Positions 35,904 through 44,788 of a DNA stretch of 64,000 bases are shown here, piece after piece; the stretch's first letter is position 1; each line of letters begins with the position of its first letter. Source of the stretch: an uncultured Butyricicoccus sp. (lineage in GTDB: Bacteria; Bacillota; Clostridia; Oscillospirales; Butyricicoccaceae). The stretch spans positions 1 through 64,000 of the forward strand of contig CALWUO010000006.1 of assembly GCA_944384745.1 (NCBI GenBank), in the 5' to 3' direction. The notes beneath the pieces are model-generated. The model did no database searches, had not been told where the DNA came from, and saw only the letters and a program-made list of their open reading frames with translations. Position numbers and translations under genes: made by a program.

Positions 35904-37656
35904 ATAATATTTGCTTGATATCTTCGGTTATCTGTGCTGATGTCAAATGATTTTCTTCTAAAACAGCATTTATATCATATCTATCATAGAGCTGTTTTTT
36001 AATACCGTAATTTAACACTTTAATGCTATCTTTACCATAATAGCTTGCTATTTTCTCACCGAAACCGCCCTCTATGCTGCCATCTTCAAGAGTTATAACA
36101 ATATCATGCTCAGATTTTAAACTATCTAATAAATCATTGTCTAAACCTGTGAGATAGATTGGATTTATAAGTGTTGGTTTAACACCTAGTTTATTTTCAA
36201 TCTCACAAGCAGATTTTTTGCCAAGCTCAAAAAAGCTACCAACCGCTATAATAGCGATTTTACTTCCCTTTTGTACAACATCATATTTATTGAGTTCGGA
36301 ATAATCGGTTCTAACTGGTCTATCTGACGAAATAACACCGTTTTCTGGAACACGAATAGCCACAGGATATTTATTTTGCTCAATACTCCAATCAAGCATT
36401 GCAAAGTATTCTTCTTTTGATGTAGGAGCGAGATATACAAGCTCTGGAATATTAGCAATCATAGGTATATCGTTAAAACCTACATGAGTTACATCGGTCA
36501 TACCATAAATAGATGCACAAAATACAACCATTGTTGCAGAATTTTTATTTATACATAAATCCTGTGCTATTTGGTCATATGTTCTTTGCATAAAGGTGCT
36601 ATACACACCAAAAACAGGCTTTGCTCCACCCTTTGCTATACCAGACGCCATAGCAACTGCGGTTTCTTCTGCAATGCCTACATCAACAAATTGTTTGCCT
36701 GCAAGTTTTCTCTTTTCAGGGATAAATCCCATAACTGCTGGTGTGCCTGCGGTTATAGCCACAATTTTTTCATCTTTTTTCATTTTCTCCAGCAGATAAT
36801 CAGCTGTTAAAGTTCCATAGTCCTCACCATCAAAATTAACGGTCACTTTGCCTGTTTTAACGTCAAAAGGCATTGTCCAGTGGAAAGCTTCTCTGTCATC
36901 TTGTGCAGGTTTATAACCCATACCCTTTTGTGTACAAATATGCACAACAACAGGTTTTGTACTATTCTTAACAAGTTTAAATGCATTTATCAGTTCATCT
37001 ATATCATTTCCATCTTTAACAAAAACATAGTCAAGACCAACTGCTTTAAACAAATTACATTCAGCTTTTCCATCTGTATCACGCAATAATTTTAAATTGC
37101 CATATAAACCGCCATGATTTTCAGCAATAGACATATCATTATCATTTACTACAATTATAAAGTTGCTATCAAGTTCTACTGCTATATTTAAGCCCTCTAA
37201 AGCCTCACCGCCACTTAAAGAACCATCACCTATAATTGCTATAACATTACCTTGTTCTTTTTTAAGCTCTCTAGCCTTTACAAGACCACTTGCAAGACTT
37301 ATAGATGTTGATGTATGTCCCACTGTAAAGAAATCGTGTTCGCTCTCCTGTGGACAGCTATAACCTGTTATATCATCATATCTATTTTTATCTAAAAAAC
37401 CATAAGCTCTACCTGTAAGCATTTTATGGCAGTAAGTCTGATGTGATACATCATAAACCATTTTATCCTTTGGAGAGTCAAACACATAATGAAGTGCTAT
37501 TGTAGCCTCAACCATTCCAAGGTTAGGGCCAAAGTGACCGCCATGTGTACTCACTTTTTCAATTAAAAGCTGACGCATTTCACTAGCCAATTCTTTGAGT
37601 TGTTCAGTTGAAAATGATTTAATATCTTGTGGTTTTTTAATGTTTTCTAAATACAT
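35902..37656 (-). CDS. dxs: 1-deoxy-D-xylulose-5-phosphate synthase family protein (variant clade)
   Basis: Thiamine-diphosphate enzyme that would join pyruvate and glyceraldehyde 3-phosphate to make DXP for isoprenoid and thiazole synthesis. It is 584 aa, about 30-40 shorter than common Dxs. STHGGHFGPNLG near residue 33, the ThDP motif starting GDGSLSGGEALEGLN and ending NDNDMSIAE, the glutamate in GIAEETAVAMASG, and the histidine of THVGFND are present, so a working ThDP enzyme is expected. GDGSLSGG and SHQTYCHK differ from the textbook GDGAxTxGMA and GHQxYxHK. It starts at 37656, 7 bases after GGAGG. It lies 13 bp after a merR gene, which is unusual for Dxs. A transketolase-like activity other than DXP synthesis remains possible. 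Confidence 0.8.
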   Translation of the reverse strand: MYLENIKKPQDIKSFSTEQLKELASEMRQLLIEKVSTHGGHFGPNLGMVEATIALHYVFDSPKDKMVYDVSHQTYCHKMLTGRAYGFLDKNRYDDITGYSCPQESEHDFFTVGHTSTSISLASGLVKARELKKEQGNVIAIIGDGSLSGGEALEGLNIAVELDSNFIIVVNDNDMSIAENHGGLYGNLKLLRDTDGKAECNLFKAVGLDYVFVKDGNDIDELINAFKLVKNSTKPVVVHICTQKGMGYKPAQDDREAFHWTMPFDVKTGKVTVNFDGEDYGTLTADYLLEKMKKDEKIVAITAGTPAVMGFIPEKRKLAGKQFVDVGIAEETAVAMASGIAKGGAKPVFGVYSTFMQRTYDQIAQDLCINKNSATMVVFCASIYGMTDVTHVGFNDIPMIANIPELVYLAPTSKEEYFAMLDWSIEQNKYPVAIRVPENGVISSDRPVRTDYSELNKYDVVQKGSKIAIIAVGSFFELGKKSACEIENKLGVKPTLINPIYLTGLDNDLLDSLKSEHDIVITLEDGSIEGGFGEKIASYYGKDSIKVLNYGIKKQLYDRYDINAVLEENHLTSAQITEDIKQIL

Positions 37657-37669
37657 TGTTTTCCTCCGT

Positions 37670-38044
37670 TTAATCCCATGAAAGTTTGCCTGTTTTAACT
37701 GCGATTTCATAACGACTTATTTTATAATTAAGCTTTTCAAGCGTTTGGTTTATTTGTTCACGCTGTTTTAAAAGCTTATCATATTGATTTTTTAATAAAT
37801 CCAATCTTTGTTTAAAAGTTTCATCACCCTGCTTATATAATTTTAGATATTGTACCAAAACATCAACAGGTAAACCTGCACTACGCATACAAATAGCGGT
37901 TTGAACCCAGTCAAGGTCTTGTTCAGTATAATCACGAATACCGCTTTTATTTCTGTTTACAGTTGGTATCATACCCACTTTTTCATAATATCTAAGCGTA
38001 TCCTGTGATATATTATAAATTTCACTTACTTGTTTTATTGTCAA
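37670..38044 (-). CDS. MerR-family transcriptional regulator
   Basis: DNA-binding protein of 124 aa. The N-terminal winged helix TIKQVSEIYNISQDTLRYYEKVGMIP is the MerR signature; a dimerising coiled coil of about 40 residues follows (LDLLKNQYDKLLKQREQINQTLEKL). It has only one cysteine, in CMRSAGLPVDV, at the position conserved in NmlR/AdhR-type regulators that sense aldehydes or electrophiles. It is the first gene of a merR-dxs unit and probably controls its own promoter. Confidence 0.9.
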   Translation of the reverse strand: MTIKQVSEIYNISQDTLRYYEKVGMIPTVNRNKSGIRDYTEQDLDWVQTAICMRSAGLPVDVLVQYLKLYKQGDETFKQRLDLLKNQYDKLLKQREQINQTLEKLNYKISRYEIAVKTGKLSWD

Positions 38045-38065
38045 ACAATCACCTTCCTATATTTT

Positions 38066-38096
38066 ATTTTAATAGTTGGAGTGTACTCTAAGTCAA
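38066..38096 (-). promoter_or_regulatory. MerR-type promoter with 19-bp spacer and operator
   Basis: Leftward -35 TTGACT, 19-bp spacer, -10 TAAAAT. Between them lies the dyad TTAGAGT-AC-ACTCCAA. A long spacer centred on such a dyad is the hallmark of MerR-activated promoters, and the sequence resembles NmlR/AdhR-type sites. Confidence 0.85.
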
Positions 38097-38105
38097 GGGT
38101 TTTTT

Positions 38106-38135
38106 CAAAAAAATGCACAGGCTAACCTGTGCATT
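38106..38135 (-). terminator. Terminator of the SLH-protein gene
   Basis: ATGCACAGG and CCTGTGCAT pair around four bases and are followed leftward by six or more T. Confidence 0.85.
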
Positions 38136-38143
38136 TAGATAAA

Positions 38144-39502
38144 TTATTCAGTTAAAGAGCTGATATCAACATATGTGTCAAGGTCGGTTGGAGCTGTTAT
38201 AACAACAGAAGAACCAGTTTGAAGAATATTATAGTCTAAATTCATATCTAATACCATGTTTTGACCTTCAACGTCCATAGTATAAACCATATCAGCGGTC
38301 ATATTTTTAATCTGTCCATTTTCAGGAGTGATTGTCATATTAACCTTATCTACTGACATATTGATATCATCAGCAGTCATGCCAACTTGAGCAAGTAAAT
38401 CATTAACAGTTGTGTTTAAATAATTTGCAGAATATGAAACACTATAAGTTCCATTTGAATCTTTACTCAGTGTATCAATAGATGAAATAGGCTCTTTTTT
38501 GCTTAGTGTTTGCATATCAAGGCTTGCAAGCATATCATCAAAGCTCATAGGCATTTTAATCTTCTGACCAGCAGAGTTTATATAATAAATACCATCTGCA
38601 TAATATGCATTTATTTGTGTTTCAATAGTTGTATCAGCGTCTTCACCTGTTAACGCACTATCTACTACTATCTCTGTATCACCTGTAACCAAAAATTTAG
38701 ATTTATCAAATTGTTCTAAATTCATATTTGTTTTAACATTGGAATCCATATTCATTTTGATAACAGATGCATTGTTCATTTTAACACTCATACCAACTTT
38801 AACATCTGCGTCCTTATCAGTCATGCTTGCATTTTTTTCTACAAGTTGAGCATACTCATTATATAAATCAAATTTATCTTGGAATGGTTTAGCTTTTGTT
38901 GAGTCAATAGCACCATCTTCAACAAGCTTATCAAGCAGATTATCATATTTTGCGTCCTTAGGCTGAGTTGCAAGAGCTGTATAACTCATAGCAACAACAT
39001 TGTCACGTAAGAAACTATCTTTGTTATAGTTTGCCATATCAACAATGCCCTTTTGTTGTGCAAATTCAATGGCGTTATTGTATGTAAAATCTGGATTTGT
39101 ATCAGTATCAGAATAACCTAATGTACGTAGTAAGAATGTTGAATACATTTGAGCTGTACAGTTAGAACTTGTGCTATAAGTGGTATCACTTGTACCATTT
39201 GTAAGTTTATTTCTATATAGCCAACCAACATAAGGTTTAGCCCAATCTGGAACATCAGTAAATGGAGTTTTATAATTTTTCTCTAAAGCTTCGGTTTCCT
39301 TTCCTAAAAGACGCACAAGCATTGTAGCGGCTTCGCCTCTTGTAGGTGCACGGTCAAGTTCATAACCTGCCTCTGTGCCGTTGAAAAGCCCCATTTGATT
39401 TAATGCATCTGCACAGTTTGTAAAATCAGCAGCAGAAGCATTTACAGCAACAGCGGCTGAAAGAGCAGCACCTACGATAAAACTTTTATAAAACTTTTTC
39501 AT
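38144..39502 (-). CDS. SLH-domain surface protein with DUF6612-like C-terminal domain
   Basis: Exported protein of 452 aa. A signal peptide (about 1-24, ending ASA) is followed by two clear S-layer homology repeats: ALNQMGLFNGT with TRGEAATMLVRLLG, and FTDVPDWAKPYVGWLYRNKLTNGT with QMYSTFLLRTLGY. A third, weaker repeat ends about 185. SLH domains hold proteins to pyruvylated wall polymers. The rest (about 230-450) is beta-rich with repeated Met/Asn stretches and resembles DUF6612/LppX-like lipid-binding domains usually found in lipoproteins. The role of that part is unknown. Confidence 0.82.
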   Translation of the reverse strand: MKKFYKSFIVGAALSAAVAVNASAADFTNCADALNQMGLFNGTEAGYELDRAPTRGEAATMLVRLLGKETEALEKNYKTPFTDVPDWAKPYVGWLYRNKLTNGTSDTTYSTSSNCTAQMYSTFLLRTLGYSDTDTNPDFTYNNAIEFAQQKGIVDMANYNKDSFLRDNVVAMSYTALATQPKDAKYDNLLDKLVEDGAIDSTKAKPFQDKFDLYNEYAQLVEKNASMTDKDADVKVGMSVKMNNASVIKMNMDSNVKTNMNLEQFDKSKFLVTGDTEIVVDSALTGEDADTTIETQINAYYADGIYYINSAGQKIKMPMSFDDMLASLDMQTLSKKEPISSIDTLSKDSNGTYSVSYSANYLNTTVNDLLAQVGMTADDINMSVDKVNMTITPENGQIKNMTADMVYTMDVEGQNMVLDMNLDYNILQTGSSVVITAPTDLDTYVDISSLTE

Positions 39503-39534
39503 GATAAATCAACCCCTATCATTAGATTTATATA

Positions 39535-39563
39535 AGTATAACATATTTGTATCTATATAACAA
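39535..39563 (-). promoter_or_regulatory. Promoter of the SLH-protein gene
   Basis: Leftward -35 TTGTTA, 17-bp spacer, -10 TATACT. Confidence 0.55.
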
Positions 39564-39652
39564 CATATGGACTGTTAAAATCATTGTTAAAGTTTTGTCA
39601 ATATTCCATAATTTTTTGATTTTTCCACAAATAAATTAGTATAAAATATACC

Positions 39653-39680
39653 TTGTAAGTATACAATAAAAGTGTATAAT
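39653..39680 (+). promoter_or_regulatory. Promoter of ldh with overlapping inverted repeat
   Basis: -35 TTGTAA, 16-bp spacer, -10 TATAAT. TTGTA-AGTA-TACAA (39653-39666) overlaps the -35 and could be an operator; it lacks the TTGTGA/TCACAA spacing of a Rex site. Confidence 0.55.
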
Positions 39681-39746
39681 TAAAGCATAGGAATTAAGTA
39701 TGAATTATTTGATATAAAAAAGATATATTTGAAAGGATTGATTATA

Positions 39747-40691
39747 ATGGCTAGTTTACGCAAATGTGGTGTTATTGGTGTTGGTTTTGTTGGTGCAACT
39801 TGTGCCTTTACCCTTGCAACAAGTGGTTTATTCTCTGAACTTGTGCTTATAGATGCAAATCATAAAAAAGCGGAGGGTGAAGCGGCTGATATAAGTCACG
39901 GCATTGCTTTTTCTCAGCCTTGTGTAGTTCGTGCAGGTCAGTACAGCGATTTAAAAGAATGCGGTCTTATTGTAATTGCGGCAGGTGCTAACCAAAAACC
40001 TGGTGAAACCAGAATTGAACTTTTAGGCAGAAACCGTGTTATTATGCAAAGCATTATAGAAAATATTATGCAAGTAAATAAAGATGCTATTTTACTTGTT
40101 GTTTCCAACCCTGTTGACCTACTCACTTATATGGCTCAAAAAATCTCAGGACTTCCAGCAGGCAGAGTTATTGGCTCTGGTACTGTACTTGATACTGCTA
40201 GACTTAAACACCTTTTAGGTCAATATCTTGAAATTGACAGCCGAAATGTTCATGCATTTATTGTTGGTGAACATGGTGATAGTGAACTTGCAGTTTGGTC
40301 ATCTGCTAATATATCTGGTGTGGATTTAGATGATTATTGCAAAATTTCTGGTAAAGACTATTCAAAGGAAACCCTTGATAAAATTTATGTATCTGTAAGA
40401 GATGCGGCATATTCAATCATTGAGGGCAAGGGTGCAACCTATTATGGAATAGGTCTTGCAGTTAGACGAATTGCAGAAGCAATTGTACGTGATGAACATT
40501 CAGTGCTACCTGTTTCCAGTATGGTAGATGGTCACTATGGCGTTTCTGGTCTGTGTCTTGGACTTCCATGTGTGCTTGGTAAAAATGGCGTAGAAAATGT
40601 GCTTGATATTCCTTTAAGTGAAGCAGAGGCTGAACAATTACGTTCATCAGCAGAAAAAATGAGAAGTCTGTTAGATGAAATAGGCTTATAA
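39747..40691 (+). CDS. ldh: L-lactate dehydrogenase
   Basis: Reduces pyruvate to L-lactate with NADH, regenerating NAD during fermentation. It is 314 aa. The Rossmann start is GVIGVGFVGATCAFTL, VVSNPVDLLTY is the conserved strand, and the active-site histidine lies in VGEHGDSE. A glutamine at the substrate-specificity loop (AGANQKPGETRIELL) indicates lactate rather than malate dehydrogenase (which has Arg there). I start it at 39747, 9 bases after GAAAGGA; a TTG six codons earlier lies inside that site. Confidence 0.94.
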   Translation: MASLRKCGVIGVGFVGATCAFTLATSGLFSELVLIDANHKKAEGEAADISHGIAFSQPCVVRAGQYSDLKECGLIVIAAGANQKPGETRIELLGRNRVIMQSIIENIMQVNKDAILLVVSNPVDLLTYMAQKISGLPAGRVIGSGTVLDTARLKHLLGQYLEIDSRNVHAFIVGEHGDSELAVWSSANISGVDLDDYCKISGKDYSKETLDKIYVSVRDAAYSIIEGKGATYYGIGLAVRRIAEAIVRDEHSVLPVSSMVDGHYGVSGLCLGLPCVLGKNGVENVLDIPLSEAEAEQLRSSAEKMRSLLDEIGL

Positions 40692-40698
40692 AAAAACT

Positions 40699-40742
40699 AA
40701 AACTGGCATTATGATTTTAAAAATCTATGCCAGTTTTTTTAT
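40699..40742. terminator. Terminator between ldh and the SCP2 gene
   Basis: AACTGGCAT and ATGCCAGTT pair around 17 bases; TTTTTTT follows on the right and A/T-rich sequence on the left. Confidence 0.75.
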
Positions 40743-41065
40743 TATTTTTGAAGAATGTCTTTAAATAGTAATAATTTGTCGATATCGCCTTCAACTTTCA
40801 TTTTGCCTTCAGCAATTGCTTTATCAATATCAAGCTTACCTGATACAATTTTTTGAAGATTGCTTATTGCCACTGAAATAGTAGCATCTCTGTCAATATA
40901 CTCATAAGGCATAACAGAAAGCACACCATCAAGTATTTCAATATAGAAAACTCCGCCAATCTTACCAGTTAGGTTTACTTGAATTGCCAGTTTACCCTTT
41001 ACAGCGGATAAATCCTTTTTAGATAAACGGTTATAAACCATATCTGTTAGTATCTGATTTTTCAT
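40742..41065 (-). CDS. SCP2 sterol-binding-domain protein
   Basis: Soluble protein of 107 aa comprising one SCP2 domain (strands QVNLTGKIGGVFYIEILDG and VMPYEYIDRDATISVAISNLQKIVSGKLD, ending KMKVEGDIDKLLLFKDIL). Such domains bind hydrophobic ligands; in bacteria they are of unknown specific role. I start it at 41065, after AAAGGGAAC; a longer reading from 41086 would use codons overlapping that site. It may be single-gene. Confidence 0.85.
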   Translation of the reverse strand: MKNQILTDMVYNRLSKKDLSAVKGKLAIQVNLTGKIGGVFYIEILDGVLSVMPYEYIDRDATISVAISNLQKIVSGKLDIDKAIAEGKMKVEGDIDKLLLFKDILQK

Positions 41066-41169
41066 ATTAGTTCCCTTTCTTTCCAAATATATGTATTGTA
41101 TTCATTATGCAATAAATATATTAAAAAATCAAGAATAATATGAACTATCAACATAATTTTGGCGATTTA

Positions 41170-41568
41170 TTATGTTTTCTTAACAAATTCATTACCACAA
41201 TTTGGGCAATGAATACTGATTTTTCCTTTGCCTTTTGGAACTCTTAAATAAGTTTTACAGCATTTGCATTTAAAATATCTATGTTCTTTTCTATCCTTGA
41301 AGCGGAAAAAAGCATTACTTATACCTTCCTTTTGCGGAATATACCAAGATAGAAAACGCTGATTTTCTGCCTGTCGTTTGGTTATATTTCTTGAAAACAT
41401 ACGATAATAACATAATCCTATTAACAAAAGTACAAAAATAGAAAATATATTAGATGCTACAAAGCTCCAAATTGCGGCACAAATCAAGCCTACAATCATT
41501 AAAAAATGATTTAACTCATCATTACCATAACGACCATACATAAAACGTCGAATGAACTCAAGTATCAT
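41170..41568 (-). CDS. Membrane protein with C-terminal zinc ribbon
   Basis: 132 aa. Two hydrophobic helices, about residues 20-38 and 41-56, are followed by a basic cytoplasmic tail and a zinc ribbon CKCC and CPNC near 100-125 (two Cys-x2-Cys pairs). Proteins of this design are common in Clostridia and have no assigned function. It lies between the SCP2 gene and engB, on the same strand. Confidence 0.72.
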   Translation of the reverse strand: MILEFIRRFMYGRYGNDELNHFLMIVGLICAAIWSFVASNIFSIFVLLLIGLCYYRMFSRNITKRQAENQRFLSWYIPQKEGISNAFFRFKDRKEHRYFKCKCCKTYLRVPKGKGKISIHCPNCGNEFVKKT

Positions 41569-41627
41569 AATAAAATATCTCCAATCTGATTTTTAACCCT
41601 TGCTTTCATCCTTATTCCAATACCCTT

Positions 41628-42227
41628 TTAAACCGTTTCTATTTCGGCTGCTTTTTGAATAATTTCCAAAACCTCTTCTTTTCCGTCGCCTTTTTCAGCC
41701 GAAAAGGCTATAACAGGCACATCGTCAGGAAGTAATAAAGTTTCACGAATTACCTTGATATTTTCTTCACGCTCGGATTTTTTTCTAAGCTTGTCTAGCT
41801 TATTTGCAATAACTATAAATGGCATTTCAGTGCTTAAAAACCATCTTGACATTGTTTGGTCATCTTTAGTTGGTTTGTGACGCATATCAACAATTTGTAT
41901 ACCAAGAGTTATTAAATCAGAAGCAAAATAAGTGTCTATGAGTTTACCCCATCTATCTCTTTCGCTTTTAGAAACTTTTGCATAGCCATAACCTGGTAGG
42001 TCAACAAAATAAGCCTTTTTATCTATTTCAAAAAAGTTAATATGCACCGTTTTACCAGGTTGGTTGCCAACTCTTGCAAAGTTTTTTCTACCTAACAGTT
42101 TGTTTATTGTAGATGATTTACCAACATTTGATTTACCTGCAAAAACTATTTGAGGTAAATTGTCATCTGGAAAATCACTTTGCTTTACAGCCGAGCGTAT
42201 AAATTCTGCATTATGAAGATTTAGCAT
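41628..42227 (-). CDS. engB: Ribosome biogenesis GTPase EngB (YsxC/YihA)
   Basis: GTPase needed for assembly of the 50S subunit. It is 199 aa. The G1 motif is GKSNVGKSS near residue 31, G3 DLPGYG near 76, G4 NKLDK near 140 and G5 FSAEKG. AGGAGG lies 6 bases upstream of the ATG. It follows lon by 15 bp, the standard lon-engB order of Bacillota. Confidence 0.96.
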   Translation of the reverse strand: MLNLHNAEFIRSAVKQSDFPDDNLPQIVFAGKSNVGKSSTINKLLGRKNFARVGNQPGKTVHINFFEIDKKAYFVDLPGYGYAKVSKSERDRWGKLIDTYFASDLITLGIQIVDMRHKPTKDDQTMSRWFLSTEMPFIVIANKLDKLRKKSEREENIKVIRETLLLPDDVPVIAFSAEKGDGKEEVLEIIQKAAEIETV

Positions 42228-42242
42228 TTTTTCACCTCCTAA

Positions 42243-44657
42243 TCACTGACACATTTCAGGTAGCTGGTTAACATTATGAGTTATAGAAACCGATGGGTCT
42301 ATTTTTGTTTTTTTCTTTTTAATACGCTTGCTAAAGTCAATAGCTGTATGCATAACGGTGTCCATGTCTTCTGCAATAACAAATTTTACATTTTGTTTTA
42401 CAACATCTAAAACTTCCTCTAAATCTGGCTCATTATCCTTTGGAATAATAATTGTTTTAATTCCTGAGCGATAAGCCGCCATAGTTTTTTCACGCAGTCC
42501 ACCTATTGGCAACACTCTACCACGCAATGTAACCTCGCCTGTCATAGCCACATCAGCTCTAACTGGTGCATTCGTAAGTGCAGATATAAGTGCAGTTGTA
42601 ATGGTTATACCAGCAGATGGGCCATCTTTTGGAATTGCCGCTTCTGGGAAGTGAATATGCATATCAAGTTCTTTATAGAAATTAGGTTCGATTTCAAGTT
42701 CATCTGCACGAGAACGAACAAATGTAAGTGCAGCCTTTGCACTTTCTTGCATAACCGTACCAAGATTACCAGTAACCTCTATTTTGCCTGTACCAGCAAC
42801 AACAGCGGCTTCTGCTTGTAGCATTTCACCACCAACACTTGTCCATGCAAGACCATTTACCACACCTACTTGGTCTTTTTTAGATATTGCATCATCTTTA
42901 TATTTAGCATGTCCTAAAATTTCTTGTAAATTATCTTTTGTTATTATAATTTTATTTGTTTTGGTTTCTACAATACGTTTTGCAACTTTTCGGCATAGTT
43001 TAGCTATTATTTGTTCTAAACGTCTAACACCAGCTTCTCTTGTATAACCAGACACTATAATATGAAGTACATCATCAGGTATTTCTATTTGTTCATGTTT
43101 TAAGCCGTGTTTTTTAAGTTGTTTATCAAGCAAATGACGCTTTGCAATTTGTACTTTTTCTTCTTCAGTATAACTTGGGAGTTCGATAACTTCCATACGG
43201 TCAAGAAGTGGACGAGGAATATTTCCTAAATCATTTGCAGTTGTTACAAATAAAACATCGGATAAATCAAAAGGTAATTCTATATAGTGGTCTCTAAAAG
43301 CGTTGTTCTGCTCAGTATCCAAAACTTCAAGCATAGCGGACGCAGGGTCACCTCTAAAGTCATTACCCATTTTATCAATTTCGTCCATAAGCATAAGCGG
43401 ATTTTTGCTATCAGCTTGTGTCATAGCGTTCATTATTCTGCCTGCCATAGCACCTATATAAGTTTTTCTATGACCTCTGATATCAGCTTCATCTCTAACG
43501 CCACCGAGTGAAAAACGAACATAATTTCTGCCCATAGCCTCAGCGATAGAATGAGCAATAGAAGTTTTACCTACTCCAGGAGGACCAGCCAAACATAAAA
43601 CCTGTCCTTTAAGTTCTGGAGCTAACACTTTGACAGCCAAAAATTCTAAGATACGCTCTTTAACTTTTTCTAAACCGTAGTGGTCACGGTTTAAAATTTC
43701 CTCTGCTTTTTTTAGGTTATGCTGTTCTTTGGTTTTTTTATTCCAAGGTAAGCTTAAAACAGTGTCAAGATATGTGCGAATTACACCGCTTTCAGCAGAG
43801 GTACTGCTCATTTTAGATAAGCGATTTACTTCTTTTAGCAGTTTTTCTGTATGTTCATCAGGCAGTTTTAAAGAATTTATTTTTTCTTGATACTGCTCTA
43901 CCTCTGCGTCAGTGTCATTTTCACCGAGTTCAGATTGAATAACTTTCATTTGTTCTCTAAGGTAATATTCCCTCTGATTTTTGTCAATCTGGTCTCTTAC
44001 TTTTTCTTGAATTTCGCTTTCTACTTTAAGGATTTCTATTTCATCTGTTAGAATGCGAATAACTTTTGTAATTCTTCTTGTTACGCTTAATTCTTCTAAA
44101 ATTTCCTGTTTTACTTGATAATCAATACCTATATTTTGAGCAATATAATCAGCTAAATAACCGATTTCACCGCCTTCAGCAACCATCATAATAACATCAC
44201 GGGAGATTTTAGACATATATTCTGTATACTCATCAAAACGCTGTTGAGCAGTACGCACTAATGCCTGTTCTCTGCGATATGATGGGAATGGGTGAAAGTC
44301 TTCAAGCTCAATGACATTTGCATAAAGACAGCCGTTTTCCTCCATAGTTTCAAATTCGACAGCTTTAGCACGTTTTGTGCCTTCAACAAGCACACGAATA
44401 TTATCACCAGGCATACGGAGTATTTGCTTTATAGTGCAAATAGTACCTACATTATATAAATCTTTTTCTTTTGGATTATCTGTTTTAAGGTCTGTTTGTG
44501 CGGTTAAAAATAGTTTTTGACCGTCCTTCATAGCCGCCTCAAGTGCCTTAATAGACATAAGGCGACCAACATCAAAATGAATAAGCATTCTAGGGAAAGC
44601 CGTAAGACCACGAAGTGGCAATACAGGCAATAACTGAATGCTTTCATGCTTTTTCAT
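42243..44657 (-). CDS. lon: ATP-dependent protease La (Lon)
   Basis: Hexameric AAA+ protease that degrades damaged and regulatory proteins. It is 804 aa. The N-terminal LON domain (LPVLPLRGLTAFPRMLIHFDVGR) is followed by a coiled region, an AAA+ module with GPPGVGKTS near residue 358 and MDEIDKMG near 423, and the C-terminal protease with the catalytic Ser in PKDGPSAGIT near 682 and the Lys in PIGGLREKTMAAYRSG. It has its own promoter and starts a lon-engB unit separate from clpX. Confidence 0.97.
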   Translation of the reverse strand: MKKHESIQLLPVLPLRGLTAFPRMLIHFDVGRLMSIKALEAAMKDGQKLFLTAQTDLKTDNPKEKDLYNVGTICTIKQILRMPGDNIRVLVEGTKRAKAVEFETMEENGCLYANVIELEDFHPFPSYRREQALVRTAQQRFDEYTEYMSKISRDVIMMVAEGGEIGYLADYIAQNIGIDYQVKQEILEELSVTRRITKVIRILTDEIEILKVESEIQEKVRDQIDKNQREYYLREQMKVIQSELGENDTDAEVEQYQEKINSLKLPDEHTEKLLKEVNRLSKMSSTSAESGVIRTYLDTVLSLPWNKKTKEQHNLKKAEEILNRDHYGLEKVKERILEFLAVKVLAPELKGQVLCLAGPPGVGKTSIAHSIAEAMGRNYVRFSLGGVRDEADIRGHRKTYIGAMAGRIMNAMTQADSKNPLMLMDEIDKMGNDFRGDPASAMLEVLDTEQNNAFRDHYIELPFDLSDVLFVTTANDLGNIPRPLLDRMEVIELPSYTEEEKVQIAKRHLLDKQLKKHGLKHEQIEIPDDVLHIIVSGYTREAGVRRLEQIIAKLCRKVAKRIVETKTNKIIITKDNLQEILGHAKYKDDAISKKDQVGVVNGLAWTSVGGEMLQAEAAVVAGTGKIEVTGNLGTVMQESAKAALTFVRSRADELEIEPNFYKELDMHIHFPEAAIPKDGPSAGITITTALISALTNAPVRADVAMTGEVTLRGRVLPIGGLREKTMAAYRSGIKTIIIPKDNEPDLEEVLDVVKQNVKFVIAEDMDTVMHTAIDFSKRIKKKKTKIDPSVSITHNVNQLPEMCQ

Positions 44658-44699
44658 ATCTTCAACTCTCCTATACAGCGGGGTTTTTCTATTTATTTA

Positions 44700-44728
44700 A
44701 GTATAATCTAAACCCATTTGTAATGCAA
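44700..44728 (-). promoter_or_regulatory. Promoter of lon
   Basis: Leftward -35 TTGCAT, 17-bp spacer, -10 TATACT. No CIRCE or CtsR-like repeat is visible in the spacer. Confidence 0.65.
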
Positions 44729-44749
44729 GCAACAGTACTTGGCAAAATA

Positions 44750-44781
44750 GTCAAAAAGGGTGCAGTAAACATACTACACCC
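44750..44781 (-). terminator. Terminator of clpX
   Basis: Leftward GGGTGTAGTA and TACTGCACCC pair (one mismatch) and are followed by TTTTT. It separates clpX from lon. Confidence 0.8.
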
Positions 44782-44788
44782 CAGTTAG

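Noticed and set aside
39653-39666. Rex operator at ldh
   Set aside because: The dyad is 14 bp with arms TTGTA/TACAA; Rex sites have TTGTGA or TTGTTA arms with an 8-base core. Kept only as an unassigned inverted repeat.
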